From an uncultured Bacteroides sp. (GTDB lineage: Bacteria > Bacteroidota > Bacteroidia > Bacteroidales > Bacteroidaceae): a DNA stretch of 64,000 nt. This document shows, piece after piece, positions 54,391-63,979 of this stretch (its first letter is position 1; each line of letters begins with the position of its first letter). Both the position numbers and the translations under genes were made by a program. The stretch spans positions 1 to 64,000 of the forward strand of contig UQVZ01000018.1 in the NCBI GenBank assembly GCA_900544675.1, read 5' to 3'. The notes beneath the pieces are model-generated. The model was given only the letters and a program-made list of their open reading frames with translations, was not told the DNA's origin and ran no database searches.

Positions 54391-55173
54391 ATGAAGAAAT
54401 ACATACTTACTTTACTGGCTGTCCTGACCCTCGGCACTACCGCTGCCTACGCGCAATGGTCGGAACACAAAGGTTTGCTCTGGTCGTCTCTACACGGCTT
54501 GGAATACGAATTCAAGGCAGGTGTGAACATCGGAGGCACCTCTCCCATCCCGCTTCCACAAGAAATCAGAAGCCTGGACAGTTACAAGCCGGGACTTGCC
54601 ATTACCATTGAAGGAAACGCCACCAAATGGATAGACCCGGCAAAGAAATGGGGAGTAAGCCTGGGATTGCGGCTCGACAGCAAAAGCATGACGACCGAAG
54701 CCACTGTAAAAAACTATGGCATGGAAATCCTCAGCGAGACAGGCGGGAAAATCCAGGGACTCTGGACCGGAGGCGTAAAGACCAAAGTGAAAATGTCGCT
54801 CCTCACGATTCCCATCCTCGCCAACTATAAAATCAGCGAACGCTGGAAGCTGGTGTTCGGTCCCTACCTGGCATACATGATGAGCGGTGATTTCGACGGC
54901 AATGTCTACGAAGGTCATCTGCGTACCCCCGACGCTACGGGCAGCCGTGTCAACTTTACAGGCGGAAACATTGCCACATACGACTTTTCGGAAGATCTCC
55001 GTCACTTCCAGTGGGGACTGCAAGTGGGCGGATCTTGGCGTGCCTACAAGCATCTGACCGTACATGCCGACCTCACCTGGGGGCTAAATGATATCTTCCA
55101 GAAAGATTTCCAGACCATTACTTTCGCCATGTACCCCATCTACCTGAATCTCGGCTTCGGCTACGTATTCTAA
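54391..55173 (+). CDS. Outer-membrane beta-barrel protein
   Basis: 260 aa. Signal peptide ending A-Y-A (about 21). The remainder alternates aromatic and polar residues in short strands (L-E-Y-E-F-K-A-G-V-N-I-G-G, W-G-V-S-L-G-L-R-L, W-K-L-V-F-G-P-Y-L-A-Y) and ends in aromatic F, as in PorT/OmpW-like eight-stranded barrels. It is co-transcribed with the PCMD-type lipoprotein, suggesting that they may form a surface complex. Function not recognised. Confidence 0.82.
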   Translation: MKKYILTLLAVLTLGTTAAYAQWSEHKGLLWSSLHGLEYEFKAGVNIGGTSPIPLPQEIRSLDSYKPGLAITIEGNATKWIDPAKKWGVSLGLRLDSKSMTTEATVKNYGMEILSETGGKIQGLWTGGVKTKVKMSLLTIPILANYKISERWKLVFGPYLAYMMSGDFDGNVYEGHLRTPDATGSRVNFTGGNIATYDFSEDLRHFQWGLQVGGSWRAYKHLTVHADLTWGLNDIFQKDFQTITFAMYPIYLNLGFGYVF

Positions 55174-55199
55174 GGGATAAAACTCCTACAGACAATAAC

Positions 55200-55249
55200 A
55201 TTTGCAGGCAATTTTATGAAATCAATCTTTCATAAAGCTGCCTGCAAAT
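55200..55249. terminator. Hairpin between convergent barrel and GH31 genes
   Basis: ATTTGCAGGCA (55200-55210) pairs with 55239-55249, with an inner TTATGAAA/TTTCATAA stem. There is no long T-run, but the position between converging genes fits a bidirectional terminator. Confidence 0.7.
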
Positions 55250-55264
55250 ATCAAATATCAACTC

Positions 55265-56884
55265 TTAATAATGAATGGATATACGTTTCTCAGCCCCAGA
55301 AACGGTTATTAATAATTCTTTCTTTGCAGCATCATATTCCCAACTATCCACATTCTCTACTGCAGAAACAGCAGGAACACCTCTTAATATAAATGCATAT
55401 TGGGCGGAATGTTCAGCCTGCAACACCAACTCACCCCGACTTTCATCATAAGAAACCAAACAATCAAAATAAGCTGTACCATCATCTATAGGCAAATGGC
55501 TGAGTTGAGACGAAACGCCATTAGGATAAATCAAAAAAGTACGATAGCCCTTTAATTTATCACTTCCGATATGAGTTACATCCGACTGAATACACATCGG
55601 GATAATAGCTCCTTTCTTTATAAACAAAGGGAATTGCTGCAACGGATATTCACCTACAATCTTTTCTCCCGCATCAAATGTTTCTCCCGACCAGAAATCA
55701 CACCATTTCCCTTCGGCTGGAAGATGAAAAGCCACACTTGAGTCTGAAGTTATCGCCTTTGTAAAAATATAATTGCCCACCTGGTGGCTTTCTTCTTTAA
55801 AAGAAACATTTTCCAATAACGCTCCTCCGTTAAGATGGGCATCCACAACCGTAGAAAACAAATAAGGAATCAATTCTTCATGCAGAGTTACGCAATAACG
55901 ATAGATGTCTTCCACATCTTTCCCATGATACCAAGGCAAGTGATTCGTAAATGCCCCATTTTCTCCACCGTTTATCATAGCTGCTGTCATACAACCAAAT
56001 TGTATATAGCGGATAAATTCCTCTTTACCAGCTCTTTCATTAAAAAAGCCAGCCACTTCACATGCTGGTGAAGCGTACCCTCTTAAAACAGAACGATAAA
56101 TATTATCAATCTGCAATTTAAGGCCACTCCAGTTTCCAGAAAAGTCGCCACACCAACCCAGATTCAACTTACCTGTTGAAGCAAAATAACCTCCTTGGTG
56201 AGAATACGGACGAGCTATAATAATCCCTTTAGGATTTTTCTTCAAAGTATAATCAAACATTGCGTCGTAATAATAAGGACGAAACTCCGAATTGCTCATT
56301 CCACCTTTCGATGTTTGAAGGGAATCACCGAACCAAAATTCTCCTTGATCCACCTTCCATCCATAAACGCCATCAATAAACACCTTATCTAATTGTTTTC
56401 CCCACCATTCCACAGCTTTAGGATTAGTGAAATCAACATGTATGCCATATCCTTTCCACCATTCATGAGGTTCACTACCATTAATGCCCCAATGATTCTT
56501 ACGCACCAAGTCATACGTTTCGCATTGCTGCAGAGAAGTATCTTTCCCTTTTTGGTTAACAACTCCCGTAAGCCACAATATTACTTTTACATCTTTCTGC
56601 TTAAAATAAGCAATCATTTCTTCGGGATTCGGATATCTGGATTTATCCCAATTAAAATCATTATAAGCCATCGACCAAGGACTGTCAATAATAGTCGCTC
56701 CCACAGGAATATTTCTCGACAAATAAGAATCAACCAGTCTTTTAACCCCAGCCTCAGTGTTCAAGCTATCCTCCCATACAATATGTTTGAAAGCCCATGC
56801 CGGTGTAATAGGCGGTGTTTGTGCTTTAAGACTCAATAAAACATTCAATCCAAACAATAAAATAATAAAACAGAACTTTTTCAT
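55265..56884 (-). CDS. GH31 glycoside hydrolase
   Basis: 539 aa, exported (signal peptide about 1-21, ending L-K-A-Q). A TIM barrel starts almost directly after the signal, with I-I-D-S-P-W, the nucleophile motif W-K-V-D-Q-G-E (D179) and the acid/base motif W-C-G-D-F-S-G-N-W (D247), then a C-terminal beta domain. It lacks the usual N-terminal beta-sandwich of GH31 and is short for the family. GH31 members are alpha-glucosidases, alpha-xylosidases, alpha-galactosidases or sulfoquinovosidases; I cannot choose by eye. It is the last gene of the ECF-controlled utilisation locus, 39 bases after susD. Confidence 0.88.
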   Translation of the reverse strand: MKKFCFIILLFGLNVLLSLKAQTPPITPAWAFKHIVWEDSLNTEAGVKRLVDSYLSRNIPVGATIIDSPWSMAYNDFNWDKSRYPNPEEMIAYFKQKDVKVILWLTGVVNQKGKDTSLQQCETYDLVRKNHWGINGSEPHEWWKGYGIHVDFTNPKAVEWWGKQLDKVFIDGVYGWKVDQGEFWFGDSLQTSKGGMSNSEFRPYYYDAMFDYTLKKNPKGIIIARPYSHQGGYFASTGKLNLGWCGDFSGNWSGLKLQIDNIYRSVLRGYASPACEVAGFFNERAGKEEFIRYIQFGCMTAAMINGGENGAFTNHLPWYHGKDVEDIYRYCVTLHEELIPYLFSTVVDAHLNGGALLENVSFKEESHQVGNYIFTKAITSDSSVAFHLPAEGKWCDFWSGETFDAGEKIVGEYPLQQFPLFIKKGAIIPMCIQSDVTHIGSDKLKGYRTFLIYPNGVSSQLSHLPIDDGTAYFDCLVSYDESRGELVLQAEHSAQYAFILRGVPAVSAVENVDSWEYDAAKKELLITVSGAEKRISIHY

Positions 56885-56923
56885 AATAATAAATTGTTTT
56901 TAGTCAACACAACAATTGTTGCA

Positions 56924-58681
56924 TCAATAAGTATAACCTTCTGTTTTCTTAAACTCCATGCCTAAGGCTGCATACGAATCCACTGTTGATAAAGGAACAG
57001 GACGATAAACGTGGTATGCCTGAACGCCTATTCCTTGAGCTCCTTCGGTTGCTGTATCAGGATTGTGCGTTCTCAGCCATTGTACCCATTCATTAGGTGT
57101 CAAAGCTCTTTTCAGCATTTCCCACCGTCCTATTTCTCCTCCCATTTCACGTATGCCTTCATCTAAGATAAATTCCATAGTCATATCGTTGGCTGTCACA
57201 GCCTGTTCCTGCTCGTGACCTGGAACGAGTGTACGTTGGCGCAATTGAGTAATCACGTCTGCAGCTTTCTGTTTTTCTCCTAAACGAACATAAGCCTCAG
57301 CCAAAGTCAAATAAACTTCACCTAACCGAATCAGAATTGCATCTTTAAAGGAATATTCTTGTTTAGCCGTCAATCGACTTGTATCCAACCACTTTGTCAT
57401 ATTATTAGCACAACTTCTTGCACTGGTACCTTTCACTTCCCCTGTTTCCAAGTCATACAAATCTGCGATATCATCACAAATAATTCCCCGCTGTGCATAT
57501 TGCTCTTTCACTTCTTGAGGGACCACATCTAATGAACGAATAAGCAATGTATCAGAAAAGTCAGGAAATTCAACACCACCTTCCGGAGTCCGACAATAAC
57601 CTGTTATAAATGTTGCTTCCCGACGTTTATCATACTTATTAAAAGCTTTAATAAAATAATAAGTAGGCATAACGGTGCGATATTCTCTCCCATAATATAC
57701 ACTATGAGCTTGTAACCCATCAATTGTTTTCGTATATGAATTTACAGAACGATTTACCTGAGAAACCCAATATCGAGCTAAATAATTATTTTGTGAATCA
57801 AATATCGTATTTCCGTACTGGATAGACCATATTATTTCATCATTCTCCTGATTGTCAGCAGAAAAAACAGATGCGAAATCATCTTCAAGTTTATAACCAT
57901 AGTCTGTAATTAAAGAATTTGCTATATCAGCCGCCTGTTGATAACAATCAGATTTTCCATTAAATCCGACATTTTTAATAATTTCCTCATCAAACCATGC
58001 CAAAGACATTAAAACCTTCATCCTTAAAGCCTTCGCCACACCAAGATTCAAGCGTCCAAATTCCTGCGTTTTAAGTTCCATCGGCATCTTTAGTGATTGG
58101 TCTGCAATATCCAAATCTTCGAATATTGTTTTATAGAATGTTTCAACCCCAGGCTGATTTACTTGTATCTGCTCTATAGATTTAACCGGCTCATCAATAA
58201 AATTAGCATAAGGCCCGAATTGCACAACCAGTTCATGTAAATAAAAAGCACGCATGGCATGAGCTTCGGCAAGCAACTGTTCTTTTTTACCTTCTGTCCG
58301 GATATCCGCATTATTCACTGCATAAATAGCGGTATTAGCAGTAGTCAATCCTACATAAAGCCATTTCCATAGATTTCCATTATCCGCATTATCTACCATA
58401 TAAGCATCTTCATAAATAACGCTCGCTTTCCAATAATTACGTGTATTTCCACCCCATGCAATAGCATCACTACCCATTTCACCTACCATATATAAATGTT
58501 CCAGCAAGTCTGTATTTATCTGATACAAACTCAAGACTTCTTTCTCTGCCCCTTCTTCAGTCAAGGCATAACTTTCAGTTATTATTCCTTTGGGATCTTC
58601 TGAAAGAAAATCCTCACAAGCAGTAATTGTTAATGACAATATAATTGCTAAAGTATAATACTTCACTATTCTCTTTTTCAT
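56924..58681 (-). CDS. SusD-like lipoprotein (second locus)
   Basis: 585 aa. Lipoprotein signal with acceptor Cys22 (T-I-T-A-C), followed by E-D-F-L-S-E-D-P-K-G, a typical mature SusD start. TPR-like helices (A-E-A-H-A-M-R-A-F-Y-L-H-E-L) and the conserved late R-L-G-E-V-Y-L-T-L-A-E-A-Y block place it in the SusD/RagB family. It would cap the SusC protein encoded 12 bases upstream. Ligand unknown; the GH31 neighbour suggests an alpha-linked glycan. Confidence 0.95.
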   Translation of the reverse strand: MKKRIVKYYTLAIILSLTITACEDFLSEDPKGIITESYALTEEGAEKEVLSLYQINTDLLEHLYMVGEMGSDAIAWGGNTRNYWKASVIYEDAYMVDNADNGNLWKWLYVGLTTANTAIYAVNNADIRTEGKKEQLLAEAHAMRAFYLHELVVQFGPYANFIDEPVKSIEQIQVNQPGVETFYKTIFEDLDIADQSLKMPMELKTQEFGRLNLGVAKALRMKVLMSLAWFDEEIIKNVGFNGKSDCYQQAADIANSLITDYGYKLEDDFASVFSADNQENDEIIWSIQYGNTIFDSQNNYLARYWVSQVNRSVNSYTKTIDGLQAHSVYYGREYRTVMPTYYFIKAFNKYDKRREATFITGYCRTPEGGVEFPDFSDTLLIRSLDVVPQEVKEQYAQRGIICDDIADLYDLETGEVKGTSARSCANNMTKWLDTSRLTAKQEYSFKDAILIRLGEVYLTLAEAYVRLGEKQKAADVITQLRQRTLVPGHEQEQAVTANDMTMEFILDEGIREMGGEIGRWEMLKRALTPNEWVQWLRTHNPDTATEGAQGIGVQAYHVYRPVPLSTVDSYAALGMEFKKTEGYTY

Positions 58682-58693
58682 ATCTCTTACCGT

Positions 58694-61600
58694 TTAAAAA
58701 GACAAATTAATTCCAAAATTAAAACTCTTAGGTACAGTTAGCTCAATGCCCGGAGATTCCGGAATAACATTTTCCCTAGCAGCACGATATAAATAAAATG
58801 CATTCCTTAACTGAATATAAACCCTCAATTTAGATACTGGAAGACTTTTACGCATTAAACGTGCAAAATCATACCCAACCGTTAAATCCTGCAACTTGAT
58901 ATAATCTCCCTTCATTATACCGCACAAATCCACATTGGCAGGCCATAAAGCACTGGGACGCGGATATAAATTTGTCGGATTATCAGGTGTCCAATAATCT
59001 ACATCCGCAAGCCAACGGGTACCTGTCGGCAATACCCATGAACCATATCCCGGTGCTTCAATCAAATAATCCCAACGACTGTTCAAATTGAAGGACACGT
59101 CTAATCCTTTCCATTGCAAACGGCCACCCAAAGACGCAATATATTTAGGATCTTTATTTCCTAAAATCACTTTATCTGCATCTGCTGTTATCTGTTGCCC
59201 TTCTTCCGGATTCTGGTCTTTCATTTTTATATCTCCTGGCTGTTTCCCATACTTAGCAGCTTCAGTTTCTTCACCCAATTGCCAAATTCCTATTTTTTCA
59301 TAGTTATAGACCACATTTATAGGATGTCCGATGAACCAATTATTAGTAACATCATCTTCTCCATTAATCAAATCAACAATTTTATTATTATTAACAGAGA
59401 AATTAAAATACATATCAAAAGACAAATCTTTACGATGTATCAAATTACCATTAAGTGCAACCTCAAAACCCGTATTTTGAGTTTTCCCAATATTCTGTGT
59501 TATCATTGAAAAGCCTGTAGTCACAGGTATCGCCCTATCCATAAGCAAATCATCTGTTGTCGTATGATAATACTCAACACTTCCGCTTAACCGACCTTGG
59601 AAAAAGCCAAAATCCAAGCCAACATTATGAGTACGGGTTATCTCCCAACCTAAATTTTTATTAGCTAAAGCATCTGGTCGATAACCATAAAATCCGGTTC
59701 CTGCACTTCCAAACTGATAAGGATAGCTGCCTAATTTTTCTAACGTCACATAAGAATCAATCGCTTGATTACCTACCATTCCATAGGCATATCTTAATTT
59801 CAGATTTGACAAAAAAGCAACGTCTTTCAAAAAATCTTCTTCCGATAAACGCCAAGCGACACCTCCTGAATAGAAAGTTGCCCATTTATTGCCTTCTGCA
59901 AGACGAGAAGATCCATCAGAACGAACAGAGAAATTAAATAAGTATTTACCGGCATAATCATATCTAACACGTCCCATAAAAGAAGCCAACTGATAACCGC
60001 TATATCCACTTCCTATTCCTATATTATCAGTTAATATACCTAAGTTATAATACGTCATCTCTTCAACATCTAAGGACCTTCCGGATGCAGACATATTATC
60101 CGTTTGATACCTAATAAGTTCATGGATTGCATCGATTACGACATGATGTTCCCCAAATGTATTATCATAAGTGACCGTATTATTCCAAGTTATTCGATTA
60201 TCAAAAGAAGAACTTCTGCCTGCTCTATTTACACCGCCATTCACTTGGAAAGACTTACTCCCATAAAAATAGCCATTCTTGGTCGTATTATAAGTATACC
60301 CTAAATTACTACGATAAGTCACATGCTTTATCGGTCTGATTGTCAGATTAAACACAGAATTAAAATTCATATTATCCGTATCATTTTTATACTGACCATC
60401 AATAAAATCTCCCAAGACACTCACCGAACCTTCGTCAGGATTAGGATAAGTAATTACATTCCCTTCCGCATCATAAGGACGGCATAAAGGAGTACCATAA
60501 AATAAAGCTTGCCCGTATTCAGAGAACCCACTACTATGACGTTGACGGAAACGGATGGTTGCTCCCAAATCCATCCACGTTGTCAATTTATGATCGATGG
60601 TTGCAGTCAAAAAGTATTTTCTTGCTTCACTATTCTGATTATATCCCAAATTCCTTTCGTAAGCTCCACTAATAACAAAACGAGTTTTCTCATTGCCCGA
60701 GCTTATCGATAAGTTATGTTTCATCGTAGAACCATTTCTAAAAATAATATCCTGCCAATCATAAAATTCACCATTGGCTATCATGTCCAACTGGTCATCT
60801 GTAAAAATCTGCTCATCTGGAATATTTTCTCCCCAGCAGTTATTTTCTAATTTATATACATCTCTTTTCAGTTGCAAGAATTTTTGAGCAGGCATCATAT
60901 CCATAAAGTGCGGCACATCAATACCATAGAAAGCATCATAATTTATCTTTGTTTTTCCTGATTGTGGACCACGCTTTGTTGTAACAATAATAACGCCATT
61001 TGCTCCTTGAGAGCCATAAATAGCCGCACTGGCTGCATCCTTAAGTACTTCTATCGATTCTACGTCATTCATATTTAAATTATACATATCACCAGGCACA
61101 CCGTCTATAATAACCAGTGGAGTATTACCTGCTTTAAGTGAACGACTTCCACGTATATAGATACTTCTATTATCTCCTTCATAACGAGAGCTAACAATAT
61201 CCATTCCCGGCACCTTCCCTTGCAATGCATCACTGATACTGGTTGATGCAGAAGAACGAATCACGTCCCCTTTAACAGAGGATACAGATGCTATCAAATC
61301 ACTTTTTTTAGTTGTGCCATACCCGATAACTACAACTTCTTCCAAAGCCTGTGAATCTTCCTGTAATACAATGGACTGCATATTTGTGTCATTAGGATTC
61401 ACCAATAAAGTTTCATAGCCAATATATGAAATCTCGATCTCTGTTTCTGTCGAATTAATATCCAATATAAAATTACCATCCAAATCCGTTATTGTACCAT
61501 TGGATGTACCCACTTCCTTTATAGAAGCCCCTATTACAGGTTCACCATTCTTATCTTTAACAGTTCCTGATATTCGCTTTTTTTGTTGAGTGCTACTCTG

Positions 61601-61900
61601 CCTACGTCCAATTCTGCTTACTACAATATTTTTCCCTTGAATTTCATATTTGACTTGCTGCCCCTGTAAAATTTGCTTCACAGCGTCATCCAACTGCTTT
61701 GCATCTACCGAAACATTCTTATCCGTATCTACATCACCTGCTATATAAACAAATGAATATCCACTTTGAGCCTGTAACTCAATCATTGCTCTTTTAACCG
61801 AGACATCTTTCATTTTCAAAGACAATGTTTGGGCAAACATTCCCAACTGAAGCCCGAACAAAGCCAAAGCTGTTAGCATTAGCTTTCTATAGTAATTCAT
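58694..61900 (-). CDS. SusC-like TonB-dependent transporter with STN domain (second locus)
   Basis: 1068 aa. Signal peptide ending M-F-A-Q (about 23), then an STN (secretin/TonB N-terminal) domain (about 25-95, with M-K-D-V-S-V-K-R-A-M-I-E-L), a carboxypeptidase-regulatory-like domain (about 110-195) and the plug with E-V-V-V-I-G-Y-G and S-I-E-V-L-K-D-A-A-S-A-A-I-Y-G, then the barrel. The STN domain normally signals to the FecR-type anti-sigma factor in the periplasm, so this transporter is also the sensor of the adjacent ECF/FecR pair. The 238-base leader region contains a hairpin discussed separately. Confidence 0.96.
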   Translation of the reverse strand: MNYYRKLMLTALALFGLQLGMFAQTLSLKMKDVSVKRAMIELQAQSGYSFVYIAGDVDTDKNVSVDAKQLDDAVKQILQGQQVKYEIQGKNIVVSRIGRRQSSTQQKKRISGTVKDKNGEPVIGASIKEVGTSNGTITDLDGNFILDINSTETEIEISYIGYETLLVNPNDTNMQSIVLQEDSQALEEVVVIGYGTTKKSDLIASVSSVKGDVIRSSASTSISDALQGKVPGMDIVSSRYEGDNRSIYIRGSRSLKAGNTPLVIIDGVPGDMYNLNMNDVESIEVLKDAASAAIYGSQGANGVIIVTTKRGPQSGKTKINYDAFYGIDVPHFMDMMPAQKFLQLKRDVYKLENNCWGENIPDEQIFTDDQLDMIANGEFYDWQDIIFRNGSTMKHNLSISSGNEKTRFVISGAYERNLGYNQNSEARKYFLTATIDHKLTTWMDLGATIRFRQRHSSGFSEYGQALFYGTPLCRPYDAEGNVITYPNPDEGSVSVLGDFIDGQYKNDTDNMNFNSVFNLTIRPIKHVTYRSNLGYTYNTTKNGYFYGSKSFQVNGGVNRAGRSSSFDNRITWNNTVTYDNTFGEHHVVIDAIHELIRYQTDNMSASGRSLDVEEMTYYNLGILTDNIGIGSGYSGYQLASFMGRVRYDYAGKYLFNFSVRSDGSSRLAEGNKWATFYSGGVAWRLSEEDFLKDVAFLSNLKLRYAYGMVGNQAIDSYVTLEKLGSYPYQFGSAGTGFYGYRPDALANKNLGWEITRTHNVGLDFGFFQGRLSGSVEYYHTTTDDLLMDRAIPVTTGFSMITQNIGKTQNTGFEVALNGNLIHRKDLSFDMYFNFSVNNNKIVDLINGEDDVTNNWFIGHPINVVYNYEKIGIWQLGEETEAAKYGKQPGDIKMKDQNPEEGQQITADADKVILGNKDPKYIASLGGRLQWKGLDVSFNLNSRWDYLIEAPGYGSWVLPTGTRWLADVDYWTPDNPTNLYPRPSALWPANVDLCGIMKGDYIKLQDLTVGYDFARLMRKSLPVSKLRVYIQLRNAFYLYRAARENVIPESPGIELTVPKSFNFGINLSF

Positions 61901-61984
61901 AAAATAGAATTTTAAAGATTAAAAATTGAATAAAAGAAGCCCTCTAAAGAATGTTTTTCGTACTTTTACACACTCCTTAGAAAA

Positions 61985-62056
61985 CATTTCACATACTTAC
62001 ATGGCAGAAGAGGAGTTAAGTCGGAAAATCTTGCACATTTTCCGACTTTCTTTTTT
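61985..62056 (+). ncRNA. Candidate antisense small RNA opposite the susC leader
   Basis: On the plus strand a 12-bp stem (AAGTCGGAAAAT, 62018-62029, with 62037-62048) with a 7-base loop is followed by TTTTTT (62051-62056). No plus-strand gene precedes it: the only open frame there (61926-62111) is weak. A near-consensus -7 box TACTTTTA (61971-61978) lies upstream, giving a possible 70-75 nt RNA antisense to the fecR-susC gap. Short cis-antisense RNAs at this position are known in other ECF-controlled Bacteroides loci (DonS type). Expression is inferred only. Confidence 0.4.
62018..62056 (+). terminator. Plus-strand rho-independent terminator in the fecR-susC gap
   Basis: 12-bp perfect stem, 7-base loop and a T-run on the plus strand only; on the minus strand no U-tract follows. 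This direction is opposite to both flanking genes. Confidence 0.7.
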
Positions 62057-62138
62057 ATGTAATCTTCCTACCTTAAATCTTCAAATATTGACGGTTCTGT
62101 ATTTTTCATAATGATTCAATATTAAAGTTATACAAAAG

Positions 62139-63146
62139 TTAATATAAAACTATTTCATTCCCTTTTAAAACATAATTCATCTTCCTTGTTGCTTTCAAAA
62201 CCTCAAGCACATCCTTGATATTCTGTTCTGTCCGATTAAAACTACCATAAAACCGATAACCTAACAACGAATCTGTAGCCAAACGAATATGTACATTGTA
62301 ACTACGTTCCAGTATGGTAGCCACTTCCGGAAGCAACATCTCATCAAACGAAAGTTTTCCGTCTTTCCATTGAGAATCCATGGCTATCTGCTTTACCGTT
62401 TCCACTTTCATCTGCCCTACCCGTTTGTCAAGCACTACTCGTTCATCAGGTAAAAGTGTTATTTCAGCTTCTTGACGAAGCAAATTGTCTAAACCTACCT
62501 TACCCTCTAACAACGAAACCACAGCTATTTCATCTTCGGGATAATCGCGAAAATTGAATTTCGTGCCTAATACTTTTACTGACAAATTTTCCGAATAAAC
62601 ATAAAAAGGTTTTTCTGAATCATGTTTCACTTCGAAATACCCTTCTCCTTCCAATTCCACTTTACGATTATCGACACCGAAATCTTGTGGGTAATGAATG
62701 CGAGACCCAGCATTCAGCATCACCAATGTACCGTCAGGAAGACGTATTTTAGACTGTGCGCCCAAAGGAACCTCCACTTCAATATCGGTTAAAGATTGTT
62801 GCAAATTCATTCCTCCATATCGATATGAAAAGACTGCAATCAATACAATTGCAGCCACAGCCGCACATTGACTAAACACTTTCCACAAACGAATCCGTTT
62901 CTGCTTTTTACGTTGAGAATCAGCTATACGATAACAAAACGTTTTATATGCCTGACCAGCATCATATCGTTCACTTTCCGATGCATCAACAGCAGAAAAC
63001 CAGATTTCCTGACATTCCATCACATACCTACGATTCTCGTCTGATTGTGCCATCCAAGCATCCAATTTCAAACGTTCCTCTTCTCTAAGCCCTTCGGTTA
63101 GTAGCTTAGAAATCAAATCATCAATATATGCATCTTTTTCTTTCAT
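62139..63146 (-). CDS. FecR-type anti-sigma factor
   Basis: 335 aa. The N-terminal cytoplasmic anti-sigma domain (about 1-75, with the W-x-x-x-S-x-x-N-R-R block) is followed by one membrane helix (about 91-107) and a periplasmic FecR domain (P-L-G-A-Q-S-K-I-R-L-P-D-G-T-L-V-M-L-N-A-G-S, then a G-E-G-Y-F-E-V block), and a C-terminal DUF4974-like segment. It holds the ECF sigma factor inactive until the STN domain of the SusC-like transporter reports ligand. It starts 66 bases after the sigma gene. Confidence 0.95.
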   Translation of the reverse strand: MKEKDAYIDDLISKLLTEGLREEERLKLDAWMAQSDENRRYVMECQEIWFSAVDASESERYDAGQAYKTFCYRIADSQRKKQKRIRLWKVFSQCAAVAAIVLIAVFSYRYGGMNLQQSLTDIEVEVPLGAQSKIRLPDGTLVMLNAGSRIHYPQDFGVDNRKVELEGEGYFEVKHDSEKPFYVYSENLSVKVLGTKFNFRDYPEDEIAVVSLLEGKVGLDNLLRQEAEITLLPDERVVLDKRVGQMKVETVKQIAMDSQWKDGKLSFDEMLLPEVATILERSYNVHIRLATDSLLGYRFYGSFNRTEQNIKDVLEVLKATRKMNYVLKGNEIVLY

Positions 63147-63212
63147 CCATCAATGTTTCTATAATAAAGACGATAAACTAAACCAATGGGGTAGGTCGAA
63201 AGCCTTATTTTT

Positions 63213-63821
63213 TCAAAAAATAGAATGAAAAAACAGAATCAATCCTAACAAATAGGGTGCAAGCGACTTATGAAGCTGGGCAAGAGCTGTCTTTATATGA
63301 TATTTTACAGTATTAATCGAGATATGAAGTTCCTCAGCTATTTCTTCATATTTTTTTCCTTCAAAACGACTCATTAAGAAAACCTTCCGGCATACTTCAG
63401 GCAAGCGGTGTATAGCAGAAGATATTTCGGTTTCCAACTCCCGCTCAAGTAACGTACCAAGCGGATAATCATTTGACAATATATAACATTTTTGTTCTCC
63501 ATCATTCTTATCCAAAGCAGAAAATGTCACTTCTATTTTCTCCCGCTTCGAGGACAAATAATCTAAGCAATGGTTACGAACGGCACGCACAAGATAACTA
63601 CGCAAAGATATTTGCACATCCAATGTTTCACGGATTTCCCACAAATGAAATATTACATCTCCTACCAATGTTTCAGCCAGGAAATCATCGCCAACATAAC
63701 CATAAGCCACATGACACAACGATGCATAATGGTAACGATAAAGATACTTATAGGCCTCCTCATCACCTTGCTTTAATCGTTCCACTATCACCGATTCCGG
63801 TATTTCCATTCTGTTTTTCAT
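63213..63821 (-). CDS. ECF-type RNA polymerase sigma factor
   Basis: 202 aa. Region 2 (about 10-85) includes A-E-T-L-V-G-D-V-I-F-H-L-W-E and S-Y-L-V-R-A-V-R-N-H-C-L-D-Y. Region 4 (about 130-185) has R-L-P-E-V-C-R-K-V-F-L-M-S-R-F-E-G and the helix-turn-helix Y-E-E-I-A-E-E-L-H-I-S-I-N-T-V-K-Y-H. It is of the Bacteroidota RpoE/FecI-like type and would direct transcription of the downstream susC-susD-GH31 unit. The hydrophobic tail (L-G-L-I-L-F-F-H-S-I-F) is typical of this subgroup. Confidence 0.95.
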   Translation of the reverse strand: MKNRMEIPESVIVERLKQGDEEAYKYLYRYHYASLCHVAYGYVGDDFLAETLVGDVIFHLWEIRETLDVQISLRSYLVRAVRNHCLDYLSSKREKIEVTFSALDKNDGEQKCYILSNDYPLGTLLERELETEISSAIHRLPEVCRKVFLMSRFEGKKYEEIAEELHISINTVKYHIKTALAQLHKSLAPYLLGLILFFHSIF

Positions 63822-63901
63822 CCTTTACTTAGATTATAGTCACAGAGAACCAACTTATAATTTTCACAAAGACAAATATACGCAAAAAAATCTTTGCTTT
63901 G

Positions 63902-63979
63902 CCGTACCGGGCAATCCAGTCCTCACCCGGTACGGATATACCAGGACTGCAGTCCTCGCTATGGTAGGACTGCAATCCT
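63902..63979. repeat. Palindrome cluster at the right edge
   Basis: CCGTACCGGG (63902-63911) pairs with 63926-63935. Then the perfect 14-bp palindrome AGGACTGCAGTCCT (63943-63956) and a near copy AGGACTGCAATCCT (63966-63979) follow at a 23-base period. It lies in the 179 bases beyond the sigma gene; the neighbour gene is outside the window. Confidence 0.85.

Noticed and set aside
61926..62111. 61-codon plus-strand open frame upstream of susC2
   Set aside because: It runs through the terminator hairpin, has no membrane or domain pattern, and ends in AT-rich sequence; it looks like chance.
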